This document shows positions 49,485 through 58,702 of a DNA stretch of 64,000 bases, one piece after another. How positions within the stretch are numbered: position 1 is the stretch's first letter; each line of letters starts with the position of its first letter. Origin of the DNA: NC2004 sp050874905 (GTDB taxonomy: Bacteria > Bacillota > Clostridia > Lachnospirales > Lachnospiraceae); contig JBNMLP010000001.1 in the NCBI GenBank assembly GCA_050874905.1, positions 62,001 through 126,000 on the forward strand. The letters are read 5' to 3'. Position numbers and translations under genes: made by a program. The notes below the pieces were generated by a model. It was not told where the DNA came from, did not search any database, and saw only the letters and a list, made by a program, of their open reading frames with translations.

Positions 49485-52127
49485 ATGAGTAAAGAACTTG
49501 AAAAAAATTATAATCCACAGCAGATTGAGGACAGACTCTATCAGAAATGGATGAATAAAGGATATTTCCATGCGGAGGCAGATCGCAGTAAGAAACCATT
49601 TACGATCGTGATGCCGCCTCCTAACATTACAGGTCAGCTTCATATGGGACATGCATTGGACAATACGATGCAGGATATTTTGATCCGGTTTAAGAGAATG
49701 CAGGGTTACAATGCGTTATGGCAGCCGGGTACAGATCATGCCAGCATTGCAACAGAGGTTAAGATCATTGATTCCTTAAAGGAGCAGGGCATTGATAAAG
49801 AAGATCTTGGAAGAGAAGGATTTTTAGAGCGTGCATGGGACTGGAAAGCAGAGTACGGCGGACGTATCATCAACCAGTTAAAGAAGCTGGGTTCTTCTGC
49901 TGACTGGGACAGAGAGCGTTTTACAATGGACGAGGGTTGTTCCGAGGCTGTCAAGGATGTCTTTGTACGTTTATATGATAAGAAGCTTATTTACAAGGGT
50001 TCCCGTCTGATCAACTGGTGTCCGGTATGCCAGACCTCGATCAGTGATGCTGAGGTGGAGCATGTGGATATGAAGGGTCACTTCTGGCACATTTTCTATC
50101 CGGTTGTCGGGGAAGAGGGACGTATGCTGGAGATTGCAACGACACGTCCGGAAACAATGCTCGGAGATAGTGCAGTCGCTGTCAATGCTGAGGATGAGCG
50201 TTACAAGGATATGATCGGCAAGATGGTAGAGCTTCCGCTGACCAACCGCCAGATTCCGATCATTGCGGATGAACATGCAGATATGGAAAAAGGAACCGGT
50301 GTTGTAAAGATCACTCCGGCGCATGATCCTAACGATTATGAGGTAGGAAAGCGTCATAATCTGGAAGAGATCAACATGTTAAATGATGATGGAACGATCG
50401 CAGCGATCGGTGGCAAATATGCCGGAATGGACCGCTACGAAGCAAGAGAGGCAATGCTTAAGGATCTGGATGCACTCGGATTATTGGGTGAGGTAGAAGA
50501 GATCGAGCACAGTGTTGGTACACATGATCGTTGTAAATCAGTGGTAGAGCCAATGATCAAGCCACAGTGGTTTGTAGCAATGAAAGAGCTTGCAAAGCCT
50601 GCGATGGAAGCAGTGAAAAACGGAGAATTAAAGCTGATTCCGGAGCGTATGAATAAAACGTATTATAACTGGTTAGACAATATCCGTGACTGGTGTATTT
50701 CCCGTCAGCTCTGGTGGGGACACCGGATCCCGGCATATTACTGCCAGGATTGTGGCGAAGTGGTAGTTGCCAAAGAAGCACCGGGCGTATGTCCAAAGTG
50801 TGGCAAGAATCATTTTGTACAGGATGAAGATACCCTGGATACCTGGTTTTCTTCCGCTCTGTGGCCATTTTCAACATTGGGCTGGCCGGAAAAGACAGAG
50901 GATTACGAGTATTTCTATCCAACGGATGTTCTGGTTACCGGATATGACATTATTTTCTTCTGGGTGATCCGTATGGTATTTTCCGGTATCGAGCATACTG
51001 GAAAGCTGCCATTCCACACGGTACTGTTCCACGGACTTGTTCGTGACGATCAGGGACGCAAGATGAGTAAGTCACTGGGCAATGGTATCGATCCACTGGA
51101 GGTCATTGATAAATATGGTGCAGATGCGCTGCGTCTGACTTTGATCACGGGAAATGCACCGGGAAATGACATGCGTTTTTACTGGCAGAGAGTGGAGGCA
51201 AGCCGTAACTTTGCAAATAAAGTATGGAATGCCAGCCGTTTCATTATGATGAACATGGAAAAAGAGGACTTCTCCCATGTGTCGGTTGCAGATCTTACCG
51301 ATGCAGATAAGTGGATTCTTTCCAAAGCCAATTCTCTGGTAAAAGAAGTGACTGACAACATGGAAAAATACGAACTCGGTATTGCTGTGACCAAGTTGAA
51401 CGATTTCATCTGGGAAGAGTTCTGTGACTGGTACATTGAGATGGTGAAGCCACGCCTTTACAATGAGGATGATAAGACCAAGGCAGCAGCACTCTGGACA
51501 CTCAATACGGTGCTGATCACTTCCTTAAAACTGTTACACCCATATATGCCATTTATCACAGAGGAGATCTTCTGTAATTTACAGGATCAGGAAGAGTCTA
51601 TTATGATCTCTGACTGGCCGGTATATAAAGAGGAGTGGAACTTTGAGAAGGAAGAGGCGGATGTAGAGCTGATGAAGAATGCCGTGCGTAACATCCGTAA
51701 TCTCCGCGCGGAAATGAATGTTGCACCGAGCCGCAAGGCAACGGTATACGTTGTATCCGAGGATGCCAATGTTAGAGATACATTTGAGAAGGGTAAGGTA
51801 TTCTTCCAGACACTTGCCTATGCCTCAGAGGTATTGGTACAAAGTGATAAGAGCGGTATTGCAGACGATGCGGTATCTACTGTGATCCCACAGGCAGTGG
51901 TATATATGCCATTTGCAGATCTTGTGGATATTGAAAAAGAGCTGGAGCGTTTAAAGAAAGAGCAGAAACGCTTGCAGGGTGAGATCAAGCGATGTGAGGG
52001 TATGCTTTCTAACGAGCGGTTTGTGGCAAAAGCCCCGGCTGCAAAGATTGAAGAAGAGAAAACGAAGCTTGCCAAATATACAGATATGTTGAAGCAGGTG
52101 GAAGAACGGCTTGCACAGCTTGGCTAG
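49485..52127 (+). CDS. valS: Valyl-tRNA synthetase
   Basis: An 880-residue class I synthetase that charges tRNA-Val. It shows the HIGH motif as HMGH (53-56, PPPNITGQLHMGHAL), the editing domain (ATTRPETMLGD), a zinc-type knuckle (YYCQDCGEVVV...CPKCGK), KMSKS at 526-530 (GRKMSKSLGNGIDP) and the C-terminal coiled coil that holds tRNA (LERLKKEQKRLQGEIKRCEG). The length is normal. AGGAAGGA precedes the ATG. It is followed by a terminator and a GreA-like gene. Confidence 0.97.
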   Translation: MSKELEKNYNPQQIEDRLYQKWMNKGYFHAEADRSKKPFTIVMPPPNITGQLHMGHALDNTMQDILIRFKRMQGYNALWQPGTDHASIATEVKIIDSLKEQGIDKEDLGREGFLERAWDWKAEYGGRIINQLKKLGSSADWDRERFTMDEGCSEAVKDVFVRLYDKKLIYKGSRLINWCPVCQTSISDAEVEHVDMKGHFWHIFYPVVGEEGRMLEIATTRPETMLGDSAVAVNAEDERYKDMIGKMVELPLTNRQIPIIADEHADMEKGTGVVKITPAHDPNDYEVGKRHNLEEINMLNDDGTIAAIGGKYAGMDRYEAREAMLKDLDALGLLGEVEEIEHSVGTHDRCKSVVEPMIKPQWFVAMKELAKPAMEAVKNGELKLIPERMNKTYYNWLDNIRDWCISRQLWWGHRIPAYYCQDCGEVVVAKEAPGVCPKCGKNHFVQDEDTLDTWFSSALWPFSTLGWPEKTEDYEYFYPTDVLVTGYDIIFFWVIRMVFSGIEHTGKLPFHTVLFHGLVRDDQGRKMSKSLGNGIDPLEVIDKYGADALRLTLITGNAPGNDMRFYWQRVEASRNFANKVWNASRFIMMNMEKEDFSHVSVADLTDADKWILSKANSLVKEVTDNMEKYELGIAVTKLNDFIWEEFCDWYIEMVKPRLYNEDDKTKAAALWTLNTVLITSLKLLHPYMPFITEEIFCNLQDQEESIMISDWPVYKEEWNFEKEEADVELMKNAVRNIRNLRAEMNVAPSRKATVYVVSEDANVRDTFEKGKVFFQTLAYASEVLVQSDKSGIADDAVSTVIPQAVVYMPFADLVDIEKELERLKKEQKRLQGEIKRCEGMLSNERFVAKAPAAKIEEEKTKLAKYTDMLKQVEERLAQLG

Positions 52128-52142
52128 TCAAATAAGAAAGAT

Positions 52143-52171
52143 AAGAGGATGTGACAGGCATCCTCTTTTTT
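52143..52171 (+). terminator. Terminator of valS
   Basis: AAGAGGATG (52143-52151), loop of seven, CATCCTCTT (52159-52167), then T to 52171. Confidence 0.9.
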
Positions 52172-52188
52172 GAAAAGGAGTGGAGAAT

Positions 52189-52692
52189 ATGTACGATGAA
52201 CTGACCAGAAGTGATATTGCGAAAATGGAAGAGGAGATCGAGTACCGGAAGGTAACACTTCGCCATGAGCTGCTGGAGCATGTGAAGGAAGCAAGGGCAC
52301 AGGGGGACTTAAGTGAGAATTTTGAGTATTATGCAGCGAAAAAGGAAAAGAACAAAAATGAGAGCAGGATCCGCTATTTGGAGCGTATGATCCGCACCGC
52401 TAAGATCATTGAGGAATCCAGTGACCGGGATGTTGTAACATTAAATACAAAGGTAACGATCTATATTCCGGATGACGAGGTAGAAGAAACCTATAAGATC
52501 GTAACGACATTGCGGGAGGATGTAATGGCAGGGAAGATCAGCAATGTTTCTCCGATGGGAAAAGCACTGATGGGACACAAGGTTGGAGATATTGTGACTA
52601 TCCGGGTCAATGACAACTTTTCTTATGATGCGCAGATCAAAGGGATTGAGCAGATTGGAGAGGAAGAGTCTGATACGATCAAGAGCTTTTAG
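52189..52692 (+). CDS. GreA/GreB-family transcription elongation factor
   Basis: A 167-residue Gre-type factor, which enters the secondary channel of RNA polymerase and rescues backtracked complexes. The N-terminal coiled coil holds the tip motif GDLSENFEYYAAKKEKN with the acidic D and E that assist cleavage. The C-terminal FKBP-like domain has VTIYIPDDEVEETYKIV, NVSPMGKALMGHKVGD and VNDNFSYDAQIKGIE. A GTG at 52180 is in frame but lies on AAGGAG; ATG 52189 has correct spacing. It is somewhat longer than GreA (about 157), and the genome may carry a second Gre protein, so no symbol is given. Confidence 0.88.
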   Translation: MYDELTRSDIAKMEEEIEYRKVTLRHELLEHVKEARAQGDLSENFEYYAAKKEKNKNESRIRYLERMIRTAKIIEESSDRDVVTLNTKVTIYIPDDEVEETYKIVTTLREDVMAGKISNVSPMGKALMGHKVGDIVTIRVNDNFSYDAQIKGIEQIGEEESDTIKSF

Positions 52693-52704
52693 GAAGGAAC
52701 AAAA

Positions 52705-53856
52705 ATGAAGAAAAATGTAGTGATCAGAGCAGGAAAACGAGTGGCACTTATGTTTTGCCTGCTCTTTTTTATAACAGGCTGTGCCGGACAACAGGTTTCT
52801 CTGAAAGCCTCGGACGCCTCGACACAGGCAGGAGCAATTGGGGAGAGCAAGCAGGAACAAACAGAAGGACTTGCGGTACATTATATTGATGTGGGGCAGG
52901 GAGATGCCACTCTTATTACCTGTGATGGGCATGCCATGCTCATCGATGCTGGAAACAATAATATGGGTACGACGGTGCAGCTCTACTTAAAAAAACAGGG
53001 GATCAAAGAGCTTGACTATGTAGTGGGAACGCACCCGGATGCCGATCATATTGGCGGACTGGACGTTATTTTGTATAAATTTCCCTGTAAACAGCTATTT
53101 ATGCCGGATTGCGAAAAGGATACGAAGACCTACCGGGACGTTGTTGATGTGGTAAAGGAAAAGCAGATCAAACGAAAAAGCGTAAAGGCAGGAGAGCATT
53201 ATTCTCTTGGCGCAGCAGACATTTTAGTAGCCGGTCCCGTTACAGAAACGGAGGATGCAAACAATTCTTCCATTGTTCTCCGGGTAACCTACGAAAATAC
53301 CAGCTTTTTATTCAGTGGGGATGCGGAAGAAGCGGAGGAGCGTGCAATCTTAGAGCAGCAGACAGACATTCGGGCAGATGTGTATAAAGTGGCACACCAC
53401 GGAAGTGCAGGGGCAAATTTAAAAGAATATGTCCGTGCGGTTTCTCCTTCCTATGCTGTGATCAGTTGTGGAAAGGACAATGTATACGGACATCCGCATA
53501 AAGAGGTGCTCTCCCTTTTAAAACAGGAGGGGATCCGGACTTACCGCACCGATAAACAGGGCAGTATTCTGGCTCATTCAGACGGAAAGACGATTACTTT
53601 TTCTACCCAAAAGGGAACGGGAGAAAGTGGCTTATCTGAGGAAGAAACGCTCACGGAACAGACTGTCCTGGAGGAGCCAGGGACAGAACCGGCGGTTTAC
53701 GTGTTAAATGAAAACACCAAAAAGATCCATTTGCCGTCGTGCAGCAGCGTGGCAGACATCAAGGCGAACAACAAAAAAGAGGTGACAGAAGAGCTGAAAA
53801 CGCTGGAAGCAGCAGGGTATTCCCCTTGTAAGCGTTGTATGTCTATGCTAAAATAA
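52705..53856 (+). CDS. ComEC-like metallo-beta-lactamase-fold lipoprotein
   Basis: A 383-residue lipoprotein (lipobox FITGC, C26). The metallo-beta-lactamase domain has HYIDVGQGDATLI (59-71), the metal motif THPDADHIGG with H110/D112/D114/H115, FLFSGDAEEAEE, KVAHHGS and ISCGKDNVYGHPH. It resembles the hydrolase domain of ComEC but lacks the membrane channel, as in other stand-alone secreted MBL proteins. The last 50 residues form a small domain with H342, C346, C375 and C378 (KKIHLPSC...YSPCKRC), of a kind seen at the end of secreted Firmicute nucleases and probably metal binding. A surface nuclease or phosphodiesterase is plausible. It is in a run of same-strand genes (52189-58279) without internal terminators. 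Confidence 0.82.
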   Translation: MKKNVVIRAGKRVALMFCLLFFITGCAGQQVSLKASDASTQAGAIGESKQEQTEGLAVHYIDVGQGDATLITCDGHAMLIDAGNNNMGTTVQLYLKKQGIKELDYVVGTHPDADHIGGLDVILYKFPCKQLFMPDCEKDTKTYRDVVDVVKEKQIKRKSVKAGEHYSLGAADILVAGPVTETEDANNSSIVLRVTYENTSFLFSGDAEEAEERAILEQQTDIRADVYKVAHHGSAGANLKEYVRAVSPSYAVISCGKDNVYGHPHKEVLSLLKQEGIRTYRTDKQGSILAHSDGKTITFSTQKGTGESGLSEEETLTEQTVLEEPGTEPAVYVLNENTKKIHLPSCSSVADIKANNKKEVTEELKTLEAAGYSPCKRCMSMLK

Positions 53857-53903
53857 AAGATAAGAAAAAGGGAGTTACATGCAAGGAGAGAGGGGGTGTT
53901 TCT

Positions 53904-55331
53904 ATGTCAGTAGAACACAACAAGATCAAAGAAATGGAACGCTTCGTGCAAAATGTCTGTGGCAATGTAGTCAGGATACGGGAGGATCGTATGAGTGCCG
54001 GGCTGGAGCTTGTTGCACCGCCGGAAGGAACGGATTACACGAAGGAGGAGCTTCTTTCTCTGCTGAAGCAGCAGGGGGTGACTCACGGGATCAGGGAAGA
54101 TGTGATCGAGCGGATGGTGCAAGAAAAGATCTATTACCGGGAACTGGATGTGGCACAGGGGTGTCCACCGGAAAATGGTAAGGATGCATCGTTCCGGTAC
54201 CATTTTAATACGAATCCGCGGTCGGCACCAAAGGTGTTAGAGGACGGTTCTGTTGACTACCGGAATCTGGAGTGCTTTGAGAGTGTTGCGGCGGGACAGT
54301 TGATCGCAGAATACATACCGGAAACGTTTGGTGTAGATGGCGTGGATGTAAAGGGCAATGTGCTTCCTGCAAAGAGAGGACGTCCAAAACCGGCGATCCG
54401 CGGCAAGCATATTACGATGAATGAGGATCGCACGCATTTTTATTCTGATGTGAATGGAAAGATCACGATGGATCCGGATACCGGAAAGATCGTGATTTCA
54501 GATAGTATGACGATCACGTCCGATGTGGATGCCTCAACGGGAAACATTTCCTTTAAGGGGGATCTGGAGATCATGGGAAGCATTACCGCAGGATATCATG
54601 TGGAAACAACAGGTTCTCTTGTTGTAAAAGGCATTGTAGAGGCAGCGACGATCAAGGCAGGAAAAGATGTGATCTTAAAAAGCGGTATGTCCGGAGCCGG
54701 ACGTGGTACGATCGTAGCCGGCGGCAATGTGGAAGGCCGTTTTTTCGAGCAGACCAATATTGAGTGTGGCGGATATGTGCATGCCAACTCCATTATGAAC
54801 TGCTTTATTACAACGAAGGACCGCATCGAGGTAGCCGGAAGCCGTGGAGTATTACTGGCAGGACGCGTCCACGCGATCAAGGGTGTGGATGCGGTAAACA
54901 TTGGAAATATCGCGCAGATTCCTACTTATATCAAGGTTGGAATAGATCCAAAGAGCCGCCGTGTTCTGGAAGAGACCAAACGCAAGATCGGTGAGCTAAG
55001 TGCGGATATTGAGAAACTGACAAAGATGCAGGCTGCGCTCAGTGCGGTAAATTTCAAACAGGAACAGAAGCAGAGTATGGAACAGAAACGGTTGGAGATC
55101 ATGCGTACTAAGATTACGCTGACCACCAGTCTGGACGCATTAAAGGCGCAGGCACAGGAAATGGAACACCAGATCGCAGATGGACGCAGTGCTGTCGTGA
55201 CGGCGAGTGAATGTGCACATGCGGGCTGTTCCATTACGATCAATGGCGTGACGAATAATGTAAAACAGGATGTGGTCAATGTCATGTTCTGTTTGCGAAA
55301 TGGTAATGTTGTAATGAATTATAAAGAATAG
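53904..55331 (+). CDS. FapA-like (DUF342) protein
   Basis: A 475-residue cytoplasmic protein of the FapA family (flagellar assembly protein A, formerly DUF342). The N-terminal part (VDYRNLECFESVAAGQLIAE, GVDGVDVKGNVLPAKRGR) precedes a central beta-solenoid of short repeats (GDLEIMGSITAGYHVETTGS, VVKGIVEAATIKAGKDVIL, NVEGRFFEQTNIECGGYVH). The C-terminus has a coiled coil (IGELSADIEKLTKMQAALSA). Relatives affect motility or surface polysaccharide, but no flagellar gene is near. ATG 53904 was chosen because AGAGAGGGGGTG precedes it; the frame is open from 53835 inside the upstream gene. The folC gene follows 11 bases later. Confidence 0.85.
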   Translation: MSVEHNKIKEMERFVQNVCGNVVRIREDRMSAGLELVAPPEGTDYTKEELLSLLKQQGVTHGIREDVIERMVQEKIYYRELDVAQGCPPENGKDASFRYHFNTNPRSAPKVLEDGSVDYRNLECFESVAAGQLIAEYIPETFGVDGVDVKGNVLPAKRGRPKPAIRGKHITMNEDRTHFYSDVNGKITMDPDTGKIVISDSMTITSDVDASTGNISFKGDLEIMGSITAGYHVETTGSLVVKGIVEAATIKAGKDVILKSGMSGAGRGTIVAGGNVEGRFFEQTNIECGGYVHANSIMNCFITTKDRIEVAGSRGVLLAGRVHAIKGVDAVNIGNIAQIPTYIKVGIDPKSRRVLEETKRKIGELSADIEKLTKMQAALSAVNFKQEQKQSMEQKRLEIMRTKITLTTSLDALKAQAQEMEHQIADGRSAVVTASECAHAGCSITINGVTNNVKQDVVNVMFCLRNGNVVMNYKE

Positions 55332-55342
55332 AGGACAAAATA

Positions 55343-56686
55343 ATGGGACAGCAGGGACAGACCGAATATGAGGAAGCGGCAGCGCAGGTGCTCGCCATTC
55401 CCCGTTATAAAAAGAAGACGGATCAGGATATGATACGAAGGCTTCTTTCGTTGCTCGGATTCCCACAGGAACAGTTAAAGTTTATCCATGTGGCGGGAAC
55501 CAACGGAAAAGGTTCCGTCTGTGCATTTTTAGAGCAGATCGGACGGGAAAATGGAAAACGGATCGGGATGTTTACGTCGCCACATTTGCTGGATATGCGG
55601 GAACGTATCCGGCTGAACCATGAAATGATCTCAGAGCAGGACTTTGTCTCTTGTTATCACAGGGTAAAAGAGGCAGAACAAAAGCATAAGGAGCAGGGCG
55701 GCGAACCGGCTACCTTTTTTGAATTTATCTTTTGCATGGCATGCTGCTACTATGAAACAAAACATGCCGACTATGTGATCGTAGAAGCAGGAATGGGAGG
55801 ACGTACCGATTCCACCAATGTCATCACACCGGAGATCTCCATGATCACTTCGGTGGGGCTGGATCATATGGCAGTGCTCGGTGATACGATAGAAAAGATC
55901 GCCTATGAAAAGGCGGGCATTATCAAACCGGGTGTGCCAGCGGTTTGTGGACTGCTTTCTGATGCAGCGGCTGACGTAATAGGTCGATATGCAAAGGATG
56001 TTGGCGCACCGTGTCAGATCCTCTCGAAAGAGGACATACGGATTCTGAAAAATACGGTGTTAGGGATTGATTTTTTAATCGAGAGTGAGTATGATAAAGA
56101 AGATTTGTTCCACACTTCGTTATGCGGTGAGCATCAGGCGTACAATGCCTTTCTTGCCATGCAGGCGGCGAAGCAATTGTGGCAGCTTCCTTATGAAGCA
56201 ATGAAGGAGGCAGTAAGGAAGACAGCGTGGCCGGGACGTATGGAAGCACTGAGTGACCGCTTTTATGTGGACGGTGCGCATAATCCACAGGCGATGGATG
56301 CCTTTGTCCATACAGTGGAGCAGTTATTTCCGACACAGAAAAAGGCATTGTTATATACGGTTGCCAGTGATAAAGATGATGAAACAATGGTACAAAAGCT
56401 GCTACAGATCCGCCCGCAGGTGATCGTCTGTACGGAGCTTCATAACAACCGTAAAACCAGTGTGAATGAGATTATGACACTGATCGGGGAACAGGCAGAA
56501 CAGGAACATGTGCCAAAGCCGGAGCTTTTTGCTTATCCTAAGCTCAGCGATGCACTTTCCTATTTGTTTACCCTTCCGGACGATACGGTGATCCTTTGTG
56601 TAGGCTCGCTGTATCTCGTATCAGAAGTGAAAGAATATTGGAATACAAGAATGAAGAAACAGGAGGCAGAACATGATCAACTTTGA
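55343..56686 (+). CDS. folC: Folylpolyglutamate synthase/dihydrofolate synthase
   Basis: A 447-residue ATP-dependent ligase of the Mur family that adds glutamate to dihydropteroate and folates. Motifs: the P-loop HVAGTNGKGSVCAFLEQI, FTSPHLLDMRERIRLN, the EAGMGGRTDSTNV segment with DHMAVLGDTIEKIAYEKAGIIK, and the C-terminal domain starting near RFYVDGAHNPQAMDAF. Whether it has both activities cannot be read from the sequence. It overlaps the next small gene by 14 bases. Confidence 0.93.
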   Translation: MGQQGQTEYEEAAAQVLAIPRYKKKTDQDMIRRLLSLLGFPQEQLKFIHVAGTNGKGSVCAFLEQIGRENGKRIGMFTSPHLLDMRERIRLNHEMISEQDFVSCYHRVKEAEQKHKEQGGEPATFFEFIFCMACCYYETKHADYVIVEAGMGGRTDSTNVITPEISMITSVGLDHMAVLGDTIEKIAYEKAGIIKPGVPAVCGLLSDAAADVIGRYAKDVGAPCQILSKEDIRILKNTVLGIDFLIESEYDKEDLFHTSLCGEHQAYNAFLAMQAAKQLWQLPYEAMKEAVRKTAWPGRMEALSDRFYVDGAHNPQAMDAFVHTVEQLFPTQKKALLYTVASDKDDETMVQKLLQIRPQVIVCTELHNNRKTSVNEIMTLIGEQAEQEHVPKPELFAYPKLSDALSYLFTLPDDTVILCVGSLYLVSEVKEYWNTRMKKQEAEHDQL

Positions 56687-56840
56687 AGAAGAGATCCGCA
56701 AATTCAAACCAAGTCTGGAAGTTGAAGATGTAGAAAATGCGATTTATGATAATGAAATGCAGGATATTATGGATGTAATGCAGATGGCACAGGGAACTGC
56801 TCCGGCGCAGCATGGCAAGCATCATCACGAAGAGCATTGA
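56673..56840 (+). CDS. Small 55-residue acidic, His-tailed protein
   Basis: A short gene overlapping the end of folC. AGGAGGC lies just before its ATG, good evidence for translation. The protein begins MINFEEEIRKFKPSLEVEDV, is helical and acidic, has a run of Met/Asp (NEMQDIMDVMQMAQG) and ends in a His-rich tail (HGKHHHEEH) that could bind metal. No family recognised. Its stop codon (TGA, 56838-56840) is 17 bases before the next start, so it is embedded in the folC operon. Confidence 0.65.
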   Translation: MINFEEEIRKFKPSLEVEDVENAIYDNEMQDIMDVMQMAQGTAPAQHGKHHHEEH

Positions 56841-56857
56841 TAGAAGGTGAGGGTTTC

Positions 56858-58279
56858 ATGAATTGTAAAAGATGTAATGCCCCACTGCTGATCAATGGAA
56901 CATGCAGTCAGTGTGGCTTGTCCGATGATTTTGTAAAGAAATGCATAAGGACTTCAAATTATTATTATAACCGGGGACTGGATAAAGCACTGGTGCGTGA
57001 TCTGTCCGGGGCTATCGTAGATCTGAAAAAGGCACTGCGCTATAATAAATACCATATCGAAGCAAGAAACCTGTTAGGACTCTGCTACCATGAAATGGGC
57101 GAGGTGGTATCCGCATTAAGCGAGTGGATCGTCAGCATGAATTTTAAACCGGAGCAAAACGATGCGGATGATTATATCAAGTCGATCCAGAATAATCCTT
57201 CCCGTCTTGATGAGGTCAACGGTACGATACGAAAGTATAACCAGACCCTGACATATCTGAAGCAGGGCGATTATGATCTGGCTCTCATCCAGTTAAAGCG
57301 TGTACTGGGAATGAGTCCTAATTTTGTCAATGGACATCTTCTGCTGGCACTTTTATTCATCCGTTCGGAGAATAAGGAAAAAGCGAAGAAAGCACTGCGT
57401 AAGGTATTAAGAATTGACTCCAACAATACACTGGCATTAAAATACTACCGTGAAATTGCAGGTACACCGGGAATTTCACGTCATGTGGAGAATCCGTCGC
57501 GGAAACAACCGGAAAAGAAAAATGAAGTGGTTCAGGAAAGCAGCGATCGTAAGATCAAACGTCCGGAAGTACGTCCTGGCAGTAGTATGTCGATCGATCA
57601 GTATGTGGAATCATCCAATAATAAATATACTTTTGCGGGAATCATTGTGGGACTGTTGTTAGGCATTGCAGCAATGTATTTTCTGTTTATTCCACAGAAA
57701 ACGGACGAACTTGCATATAGCTATAACACGTTAAAGCAGGAATATAATGAAGAACTTTCCGGCAAGAACAAAGAGATCTCCGATTTAAAAGACACGGAAT
57801 CTTCCTTGCAGAAAAATGTGGAAGATCTTACTGCGGAGCTTGCAAAGGCAACCGGAGAATCCTCAAGTGGAAATGTGTTTGAGAATATTATGAATGCATC
57901 AAAGGCATATATTGATGGGGATCAGGAGCTTACCGCAGAATATCTCGCCAAGGTGGATATCGATAATGTAGATTCCAAGGATGCAAAAAAGTTGTACAAC
58001 CAGCTTTATTCCACGGTTATGCCAAAGATGGCAACCGCTGCATTTAATCGTGGATACTCCGCTTTCAGTTCCGGACGTTTTGAAGAGGCATTAAAGGAGT
58101 TGAAACAGGCAGTGTCCTATGATAAAGACAATGCGGATGCCCTTTATTATCTTGCCAGAACCTATCAGCGCATGGCAAAGAACGATAAAGCGAAAGAAAC
58201 ATTTGAAAAAGTAATGTCGGACTTTCCGGATTCCAGAAGAAGCCGTCAGGCAGAAGAACATATGCAGGAACTTTCCTAA
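56858..58279 (+). CDS. Zinc-ribbon and TPR membrane protein
   Basis: A 473-residue protein. It begins with a zinc ribbon (C3, C6, C16, C19 in NCKRCNAP and CSQCGLS). TPR repeats follow (residues 30-200, for example YYNRGLDKALVRDLSGAIVDL and GDYDLALIQLKRVLGMSPNF), then a charged linker, one membrane helix near 257-277 (GIIVGLLLGIAAMYFLFI), a coiled coil (LKQEYNEELSGKNKEISDLK) and more TPRs at the end (FNRGYSAFSSGRFEEALKEL, ADALYYLARTYQRM). The two TPR sets thus lie on opposite sides of the membrane. No specific function is known to me. ATG 56858 has AAGGTGAGG seven bases before it, and a terminator follows. Confidence 0.8.
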   Translation: MNCKRCNAPLLINGTCSQCGLSDDFVKKCIRTSNYYYNRGLDKALVRDLSGAIVDLKKALRYNKYHIEARNLLGLCYHEMGEVVSALSEWIVSMNFKPEQNDADDYIKSIQNNPSRLDEVNGTIRKYNQTLTYLKQGDYDLALIQLKRVLGMSPNFVNGHLLLALLFIRSENKEKAKKALRKVLRIDSNNTLALKYYREIAGTPGISRHVENPSRKQPEKKNEVVQESSDRKIKRPEVRPGSSMSIDQYVESSNNKYTFAGIIVGLLLGIAAMYFLFIPQKTDELAYSYNTLKQEYNEELSGKNKEISDLKDTESSLQKNVEDLTAELAKATGESSSGNVFENIMNASKAYIDGDQELTAEYLAKVDIDNVDSKDAKKLYNQLYSTVMPKMATAAFNRGYSAFSSGRFEEALKELKQAVSYDKDNADALYYLARTYQRMAKNDKAKETFEKVMSDFPDSRRSRQAEEHMQELS

Positions 58280-58305
58280 GAGAAATCAAAAAGAGGGAAA
58301 CGAAA

Positions 58306-58337
58306 GAAGATAACTGTTATAGTTGTCTTCTTTTTTT
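58306..58337 (+). terminator. Terminator before spoIIAA
   Basis: GAAGATAACT (58306-58315) pairs with AGTTGTCTTC (58321-58330, one G-T pair), loop of five, then seven T. Confidence 0.85.
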
Positions 58338-58360
58338 ATGTCAAAAAAGGAGGAATTAGA

Positions 58361-58693
58361 ATGAACCCAATCTTTGAAATTCGCAGAAACTATTTGATCA
58401 TTACGGTGGAGGGAGAATTGGATCATTATATGGCGGATCAGATCCGGTTAAAGAGTGACACGTATCTGGAAGGGACGCGGATCAAAAATGTGATCTTTGA
58501 TTTCAGACACACGACATTTATGGACAGCTCCGGAATCGGCGTGATCATGGGACGCTATAAACAGGTGGCACGGATGCAGGGAAAGCTATATGGAGTACAT
58601 ATGAGTGATCCGATCAAGCGCATCGTACTTATTTCCGGTCTTTATAAGATCATGCTGGAACGCAGCAGTGTGGAAGAAGCATTGAATGATTAG
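58361..58693 (+). CDS. spoIIAA: Anti-sigma-F factor antagonist
   Basis: A 110-residue STAS-domain protein. Unphosphorylated SpoIIAA binds SpoIIAB and frees sigma-F in the forespore; SpoIIAB inactivates it by phosphorylation. The conserved loop FMDSSGIGVIMGRYK holds S56, equivalent to the Bacillus phospho-Ser 58. The opening IRRNYLIITVEGELDHYMAD is typical. It is the first gene of the spoIIA operon; AGGAGGA precedes the ATG. A sigma-H promoter, expected from Bacillus, could not be recognised. Confidence 0.96.
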   Translation: MNPIFEIRRNYLIITVEGELDHYMADQIRLKSDTYLEGTRIKNVIFDFRHTTFMDSSGIGVIMGRYKQVARMQGKLYGVHMSDPIKRIVLISGLYKIMLERSSVEEALND

Positions 58694-58702
58694 GAGGGAC
58701 AT

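Noticed and set aside
58262..58360. Sigma-H promoter before spoIIAA
   Set aside because: AGGAACT followed by GAAAT has the wrong spacing and mismatches; more likely part of the upstream gene end and terminator region.
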